Origin: an uncultured Clostridia bacterium
Lineage (GTDB): Bacteria; Bacillota; Peptococcia; Peptococcales; Peptococcaceae
Reading direction: 5' to 3'
NCBI GenBank assembly: GCA_944391625.1
Contig: CALXUG010000020.1
Coordinates: forward strand, 1-47,868
DNA length: 47,868 bases
In this document: one piece after another, positions 42,862 through 47,868 of the stretch
Layout: every line of letters begins with the position of its first letter
Numbering within the stretch: the stretch's first letter is position 1
The notes under the pieces: model-generated
Databases searched by the model: none
Told to the model about the DNA's origin: nothing
What the model saw: only the letters and a program-made list of their open reading frames with translations
Program-made: the position numbers and the translations under genes

Positions 42862-44478
42862 ATGAAAAAACTCACATTACAAAAACCGCAAACTGTTGCG
42901 GAATCATCCTCTTCACCCCAACCGGAAAAACCGTTTACCGGTATTTTAAAACAAGATATGACCTGGCTGCAAGACCGTTATGTACGCTGCAGTGATTTGA
43001 TTTACCGGCAGTTCACTGTAGGCGGCCAGCGCGGACGGCAGGCTGCTGTTTTTTATATTGACGGCATGACCAGCAGTAAAGTTGTGCATGATAACATTTT
43101 ACAACCTTTATTAATAGACGCAGAAATTGCCAAATATGATGCAGAACATGAGCAGGAAAATTATTTTTCTTTTGTGAAGCAGCATTTGCTGCCTGCCGGC
43201 GAAATTACCACTGCCGATGATTTGGAGCAGGGCAGCCTTGCTATGATGAACGGCGATGTACTGCTGTTGCTGGATGGTTGTCAGCAGGGATTCATTATTG
43301 ACGCCAAGGGATTTCCCCATCGTTCCATCGGTACTTCACAGAATGAAATGGTGCTGCGTGGCCCGCAGGAAGCGTTTACAGAAACGCTGCGGGTAAATAC
43401 GGCGCTGATTCGCCGCCGGCTTCGCACAGACCAGCTTAAGCTGGAAGAAAAGACACTGGGCCGTTATACCCAAACCCAGGTGGCCGTTGTTTATCTGGAT
43501 GGCGTGGCCAATAGCAATATTATTGCCGAATTGCACCGCCGTTTAGACAATTTAAAAAATGTAGACAGTATTCTGGACAGCAGTTGCATTGAACAATATA
43601 TTGAGGATTCACCCTTTTCGGTGTTTCCGCAGATACAGTACACAGAACGGCCGGATAAAGTAGCTGCCTCATTATTGGAAGGCCGCATTGCGCTGGTGGT
43701 GGACGGATCGCCCGAAGTGCTGCTGCTGCCGCTGATGTTTGTGCAGCTTTTACAGTCGCCGGAGGATTATTATAATCGGGTGGTATCCGGCACCTTTATG
43801 CGCTGGATTCGTTATATGGGTGTGTTGATTGCCACCACCTTTCCTTCTTTGTATGTGGCCATTACGTCCTTTCATCCGGAAATGCTGCCCCTTAATTTAT
43901 TTCTCAGTATTTCGTCGGCCCGAGAGGGCGTGCCCTTTCCTGCTTTTGTGGAGGCGCTGATTATGGAGCTGGCCTTTGAGTTATTGCGGGAGGCCAGCAT
44001 TCGTTTGCCCGGCGCCATCGGCAATACCATTGGGATTGTAGGAGCGCTGGTAATCGGCGATGCAGCGGTCAGCGCCCATCTGGTAGCGCCGCAGATGGTG
44101 ATTGTGGTAGCCATTACGGCTATCGGTTCCTTTACGGTGCCGTCTATGGAGGCTTCTTATCCCATTCGGCTGCTGCGGTTTCCGCTGATGCTGCTGGCGG
44201 CTACCTTTGGCCTTTACGGTGTGATGTTTGGCTGGTTGATCATTTTAATGCATCTGCTGCATCTGCGTTCCTTTGGGTTCCCCTATCTGGAACCATTGGC
44301 GCCGTTAAAGCTTAACGAATTGCGGGATGTATTGGTGCGGGCGCCGCGCTGGCAGATGATGATCCGACCCCAGTTTCGGGAACCAAATCAACAGGTAAAA
44401 GCCGATGACGGCGGACGGTTCTGGCGTCGTCGGATACAACCTGTGACGCAGAGGGGAGATGATAGTCGTGGGCAGTAG
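42862..44478 (+). CDS. Spore germination receptor subunit A (GerA family)
   Basis: A 538-aa inner-membrane subunit of a nutrient germination receptor. The N-terminal ~300 residues are the cytosolic GerA domain (AVFYIDGMTSSKVVHDNIL; VAVVYLDGVANSNII). Four to five membrane segments follow, with the family stretches EALIMELAFELLREASIRLP and GNTIGIVGALVIGDAAVSA. AAGGAGG precedes the ATG. It is the first gene of gerA-gerB-gerC. A weak sigma-G-like pattern (GTATAG near 42814 and CACTA near 42838) stands upstream, fitting forespore expression but not convincing by itself. The germinant is unknown. Confidence 0.92.
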   Translation: MKKLTLQKPQTVAESSSSPQPEKPFTGILKQDMTWLQDRYVRCSDLIYRQFTVGGQRGRQAAVFYIDGMTSSKVVHDNILQPLLIDAEIAKYDAEHEQENYFSFVKQHLLPAGEITTADDLEQGSLAMMNGDVLLLLDGCQQGFIIDAKGFPHRSIGTSQNEMVLRGPQEAFTETLRVNTALIRRRLRTDQLKLEEKTLGRYTQTQVAVVYLDGVANSNIIAELHRRLDNLKNVDSILDSSCIEQYIEDSPFSVFPQIQYTERPDKVAASLLEGRIALVVDGSPEVLLLPLMFVQLLQSPEDYYNRVVSGTFMRWIRYMGVLIATTFPSLYVAITSFHPEMLPLNLFLSISSAREGVPFPAFVEALIMELAFELLREASIRLPGAIGNTIGIVGALVIGDAAVSAHLVAPQMVIVVAITAIGSFTVPSMEASYPIRLLRFPLMLLAATFGLYGVMFGWLIILMHLLHLRSFGFPYLEPLAPLKLNELRDVLVRAPRWQMMIRPQFREPNQQVKADDGGRFWRRRIQPVTQRGDDSRGQ

Positions 44479-45565
44479 CAAGCTGATTTCCAACAGAGAA
44501 TTATTTCATATTGTACTGATGCTGCACCAGGGCCGTATATTTTGGATGCTGCCTTATTTTATTGTGAAGGACAACGGTACATCGGGACTGCTTACTTTGG
44601 CGCCCGGTTTTTTGGCCGGCGCTTTGATTATTGCGGTTTGCAGTTTTTGGGGAAGGCGGTGCCGCGAGCAGGGGTTTGTGGAGGCGCTGCCCTGTTTGCT
44701 GGGCAAACCCTTTGGTAAATTTTTGGCGTTATTGTTAATTTTGTTTTACATGTCCTTTGTCATTGTTTGCCTGTGCAGTTTTGTGGAAATGCTGCGCAGT
44801 CAGCTATTGGAGGAAACACCAAGGATTGTGTTATTGTGTACTCTGTTCTTTTTGGTGGGGTGGATGAGCTGGAACGGCTTAGAAGATATGGCTCGTTTTG
44901 CAGTGCTTTGCACCGTTGTGACAGTTTTGCTGCTGGTGCTGGTTGTGGTCGGAAATGCAGATGTATTTTCGCTGGAACACTTGCTGCCTGTGGAAATAAA
45001 AAATCCTGACCTGCTGCCGCAGTCCGTTTTTCACGGCATCTATGGATATGGGGGCTTGCTGGCATTGTTTATGATTTATCCCGCGTTAAACACAAGAAAA
45101 GGGATAAAAAGACAATTGTGGTTTTCTTTGCTGTTATCCACAATCATCGTGCTGGCGTGGCTGGTGATGTCGTTGGGCGTCTTTGGGCAGGCCGGCGTGG
45201 GCACTGCTGTGTGGCTGCCGCTGGAGCTGGCGCGCATGGTGCAGCTGGGGCCGTTTTTAGAGCGCACAGAGGCGTTGTTTTCTGTGCTTTGGATGGTCAT
45301 TATTTTTATGAACGGCAGTTTGCTGATTTGGTGCGCATCTCAGGGAATGCATCAATTATTAGAGCAGCGGAAAAATCCATGGATTCACTGGGGTATGGTG
45401 CTGCTGTTGTTACTGATAAGCATTTTGATAAAGAATGCGGTGCAGCTGTTTCAGTTGGAACAGCTATTATCTGTGCTGTATATGGGATTGCTGCCGGTCT
45501 TATTGCTGCTGATTGCGGCTGGTACCGTGATATATAACAAAAGGAAGGGGGAATCCCGGCAATGA
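44468..45565 (+). CDS. Spore germination receptor subunit B (GerB family permease)
   Basis: About 365 aa with ten membrane segments, an APC-superfamily-like protein that forms the germinant-binding and transport subunit. GTG 44468 is preferred because GAGGGGAG lies nine bases upstream; ATG 44459 in the same frame is almost on top of that site. It overlaps gerA by 11 bp and gerC by 4 bp (ATGA), so the three are translationally coupled. Confidence 0.88.
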   Translation: MGSSKLISNRELFHIVLMLHQGRIFWMLPYFIVKDNGTSGLLTLAPGFLAGALIIAVCSFWGRRCREQGFVEALPCLLGKPFGKFLALLLILFYMSFVIVCLCSFVEMLRSQLLEETPRIVLLCTLFFLVGWMSWNGLEDMARFAVLCTVVTVLLLVLVVVGNADVFSLEHLLPVEIKNPDLLPQSVFHGIYGYGGLLALFMIYPALNTRKGIKRQLWFSLLLSTIIVLAWLVMSLGVFGQAGVGTAVWLPLELARMVQLGPFLERTEALFSVLWMVIIFMNGSLLIWCASQGMHQLLEQRKNPWIHWGMVLLLLLISILIKNAVQLFQLEQLLSVLYMGLLPVLLLLIAAGTVIYNKRKGESRQ

Positions 45566-46674
45566 CAGCAAAAAAAATACAGTTGGCAGTGCTGCTGCTG
45601 ATTACTGTACTGCTCTGCAGCGGCTGTTGGGATAAAAAAGAATATAACCAGCTGGCTCTGGCGCAGGCCATTGCCATTGATTATACTGACGGTCAGTATC
45701 AGCTCACCATGCAGTTGATTATGCCCAAAGCATCGGAGGAAACAGTCAGCAGTGAAAATATATGGATCATTGACGGGCAGGGCGATTCTGTGGGAGATGC
45801 GCTGGAGCAAATTGCTTTGCGGGCGCCGCGGGAAATTTATCTGGATCATCTGGATATTGTACTGTTGGGAGAAGCTTTGATGCAGCAGGATATTGATAAT
45901 GGGCTGGAGTATTTGATGAAGCAGAATGTTTTGCGCCGCCGGACCAATCTGCTGGCAGTAGAGGGAATGGCCGGCGATATTCTGCAGGCGAAGCCGGATC
46001 TGGCGGAGGTTGATATTTTTTATCTTGCCAATCTGTTAAAGGGGCAAAATCGCCGTATGAAGGGCAGCAATACCATTATCAACGACTATTATGTTAATGC
46101 GGGAACAAAATTGCAGGAAGCACTTGTGATTCCGAAAGTATCTGCCAAAGATGAAAAAGAGCTGCAGCTCAGCGGCGGAGCGTTATTGAAAGACGGTGTC
46201 CTGTTATGCTGGGTGGAGCCGGAATGGATGGTGAGCTATCGATGGATTGTGGGCGGTTTGGAACTGACCACATTGCCAAACGCCGGTTTGGAGCAGCAGG
46301 ATATTACCATGGAAATACACAAGAGCAAATGTCAGTGGGAATTGCTATCCCAAGAACCGTTGAAGATACGCGCCAATATAAAAGGAGATTTATATGTGGT
46401 AGAAAATAAAAATTTGACAAAGGCGGTTTCTCCGGAGGAGATAGAGTCTTTTTGTCAGCATGTGCAGCAGCAGGCTGTACAGCAAATGAAACCGCAAATC
46501 GAGTCTGCCATTGCGCTGGCGCAGGAGCATGGGGGAGATGCTTTTGGGCTGGGGCAATGGCTTCATGCCTGGCATCCGGAACTGGTAGAGGGCAAGGACT
46601 GGCCGCAGTTGTTTTCTAAGGCAGAGATTGAAGTGAATATGGACACAGCGGCTGTATTATTTGAGTATCGTTAA
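45562..46674 (+). CDS. Spore germination receptor lipoprotein (Ger(x)C family)
   Basis: A 370-aa lipoprotein. The signal peptide ends in LLCSGC with lipid-accepting C22, followed by the family hallmark WDKKEYNQLALAQAIAID. The three-domain GerC body follows (EIYLDHLDIVLLGEALMQ, and the C-terminal EIEVNMDTAAVLF). It is the third receptor subunit, anchored on the outer face of the inner spore membrane. Its start overlaps the gerB stop. Confidence 0.92.
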   Translation: MTAKKIQLAVLLLITVLLCSGCWDKKEYNQLALAQAIAIDYTDGQYQLTMQLIMPKASEETVSSENIWIIDGQGDSVGDALEQIALRAPREIYLDHLDIVLLGEALMQQDIDNGLEYLMKQNVLRRRTNLLAVEGMAGDILQAKPDLAEVDIFYLANLLKGQNRRMKGSNTIINDYYVNAGTKLQEALVIPKVSAKDEKELQLSGGALLKDGVLLCWVEPEWMVSYRWIVGGLELTTLPNAGLEQQDITMEIHKSKCQWELLSQEPLKIRANIKGDLYVVENKNLTKAVSPEEIESFCQHVQQQAVQQMKPQIESAIALAQEHGGDAFGLGQWLHAWHPELVEGKDWPQLFSKAEIEVNMDTAAVLFEYR

Positions 46675-46783
46675 AATGAAAGGTATCCGTCATAATTGAA
46701 AATCTGCTGAATATACTGTAACAGAACTGGCTGGACAGCCTAAGCTGTGCAGCTGAATTGGATTATAGACGGAGGGAAACGAT

Positions 46784-47440
46784 ATGAGAAGAGTATGGAG
46801 TGCAGTATTGTTGGCAGCGGTGCTGATTACCGGTGCCACAGGGTGCAGCCGCGCCAGTGAAACCTTATCCAATCTGAAGCAGGATTTGAAACAGGATGTG
46901 GCGTTAAACGTGGCAGATGAGAATGCAGTGCAGGAAGAAAATACCCTGGAAGTGCCGGATCCCAATGATATCAGCATTGAGGAAACCTATGAACCGGTGC
47001 AGACCATTGGAGAGGCTGTGCCGGAAGTTACAGTCAGCCTGTATTTTGCAGATGCTGATGGAGAAAAATTGGTAAAAACAGAGAAACAGATTCCCAAGGT
47101 GGAGGGCATGGCGCGGGCTACCATAGAAACATTGCTGGAAGGACCGGAACAGGGTAGCGGTTTGTTGGCGGCAGTGCCGACAGGCACCCAGCTGTTGGAT
47201 ATTAATGTGAAGCCGGACGAAAAGAAATGTATTGTAGATTTTAGTCAGGAGCTGCGCAATCAATTGGCTGCCAATAGTGCCAGCGAAGAACTGGCTGTTT
47301 ATTCTATCGCCAATACGCTGTGTCAGTTTGCTACCATTGATGAGGTGGAATTTCGTATAGAGGGGCAAACGGTGACTACACTGGCAGGAAATGCCGACCT
47401 TAGCGGCGCAGTGACAGCAAACAGCAGTATAGTGAAATAA
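46784..47440 (+). CDS. GerMN-domain lipoprotein
   Basis: A 218-aa protein. The lipobox ITGATGC gives C21. A Glu-rich linker (25-75) is followed by one GerMN domain (EVTVSLYFADADGEKLVKTEKQIP, ETLLEGPEQGSGLLAAVPTGTQLL, DEVEFRIEGQ). GerM of Bacillus has two such domains; a single one is found in many clostridial proteins. It sits 109 bp after gerC with its own GGAGGG site, so it may be co-transcribed. A role at the spore envelope or in SpoIIQ-type complexes is inferred from the family. Confidence 0.88.
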   Translation: MRRVWSAVLLAAVLITGATGCSRASETLSNLKQDLKQDVALNVADENAVQEENTLEVPDPNDISIEETYEPVQTIGEAVPEVTVSLYFADADGEKLVKTEKQIPKVEGMARATIETLLEGPEQGSGLLAAVPTGTQLLDINVKPDEKKCIVDFSQELRNQLAANSASEELAVYSIANTLCQFATIDEVEFRIEGQTVTTLAGNADLSGAVTANSSIVK

Positions 47441-47462
47441 AAAGATACTGTCTATAGCAAAG

Positions 47463-47509
47463 AAGATCTTACCAATGGGCAGATGCTGCAATGGGGTAAG
47501 GTCTTTTTT
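47463..47509 (+). terminator. Terminator after the GerMN gene
   Basis: AAGATCTTACC (47463-47473) pairs with GGTAAGGTCTT (47495-47505), then T4. Confidence 0.8.
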
Positions 47510-47602
47510 GCAGTTGGTACATAGTTGTGATGTTTGTAAGGAGGGCGGTGTATTGGTGTATCTGAAAATATAACTGATTTTCTATTAGTATGTACGTTTA
47601 TC

Positions 47603-47742
47603 GGACAATACCTGTTGCACCGTCCACACGCTGCTCTGGACATTTCCTGGCCTGTCCATCTTAGTCAGACTGCGTCTGCCGCGATTGGGACAGCCTGCAG
47701 AAATTTCCATCCAGAGGTGGACTTTGTGCAAAGAGATTGTCC
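47603..47742. repeat. Nested palindromic repeat (family B), copy 5
   Basis: The outer arms GGACAATACCTGTTGCAC and GTGCAAAGAGATTGTCC are inverted. GTCCAC...CTGGAC and GGTGGACTTTGT arms lie inside. Both ends match 5899-6038 closely, while the centre (GCCTGTCCATCTTAGTCAGA) differs. It is noncoding. Confidence 0.75.
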
Positions 47743-47797
47743 TCTTGGTGATTTGGGAGAAAAGTTGTGATAGATGGGATGAACGTGCAGTTTATCG

Positions 47798-47868
47798 GAC
47801 AATACCTGTTGCACCGTCCACACGCTGCTCTGGACATTTCCTGGTCTGTCCATCTTAGTCAGACTGCG
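47798..47868. repeat. Nested palindromic repeat (family B), copy 6, cut by the window end
   Basis: The first 71 bases repeat 47603-47673 with one difference (GGTCTGTCC for GGCCTGTCC). It is a tandem neighbour 195 bp from the previous copy, which suggests a cluster of these elements continuing beyond the window. Confidence 0.75.

Noticed and set aside
1-47868. CRISPR array, rRNA operon or prophage structural genes
   Set aside because: The repeats are few, long, palindromic and irregularly spaced; no spacer pattern, rRNA sequence or phage genes were seen.

Overview
The window looks like chromosomal DNA from an anaerobic, endospore-lineage member of the Bacillota (Clostridia or Negativicutes; I cannot resolve which from sequence alone). 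The grounds are a complete gerA-gerB-gerC germination-receptor operon with a GerMN lipoprotein, strong AGGAGG-type ribosome sites, a RepA_N replication gene, uvrB-uvrA, plsX-acpP, and a tungsten-type aldehyde:ferredoxin oxidoreductase operon.

Layout. 1-1066: terminators, two long palindromic repeat copies, a 48-bp direct repeat and a perfect ParB/Spo0J parS site. 1067-2155: RepA_N initiator-like gene. 2413-7613: LysR regulator, AlkP-superfamily (COG3379-like) enzyme AP1, and an SLC13/DASS transporter. 8026-9328: plsX and acpP. 9622-16832: MFS transporter, LysR, enzyme AP2, zinc-ribbon protein, orphan ABC ATPase and an unknown 315-aa protein. 17103-20720: AOR, MoaD/ThiS-like protein, 2[4Fe-4S] ferredoxin and iron alcohol dehydrogenase. 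21204-22595: AlbA_2/Schlafen-like regulator. 23140-27995: uvrB and uvrA, the latter with an in-frame UGA. 28191-30418: Crp/Fnr regulator divergent from a DASS transporter. 30674-38736: an AT-rich block holding a leftward operon (zinc ribbon, ABC ATPase, DASS) divergent from LysR, enzyme AP3 and another DASS transporter. 38996-39690: IS3-family remnant, tyrosine-integrase remnant split by a 193-bp MITE, and tRNA-Pro(GGG). 39881-47440: PBP1A, gerABC and GerMN. 47441-47868: further palindromic repeats.

The main theme is one catabolic-looking cassette present three times in different arrangements: a LysR regulator, a cytosolic AlkP-superfamily metalloenzyme of about 700 residues, and an anion transporter (DASS or MFS). 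Two of the three also carry a pair not known to me: a small CCCRYCG zinc-ribbon protein translationally coupled to an ABC ATPase that has no permease. My inference is that anionic phospho-, phosphono- or sulfo-compounds are imported intact and cleaved in the cytoplasm, with each regulator sensing a different ligand. The third cassette is AT-rich and sits beside a tRNA gene with an integrase remnant, which fits horizontal acquisition. Substrates cannot be read from the sequence.
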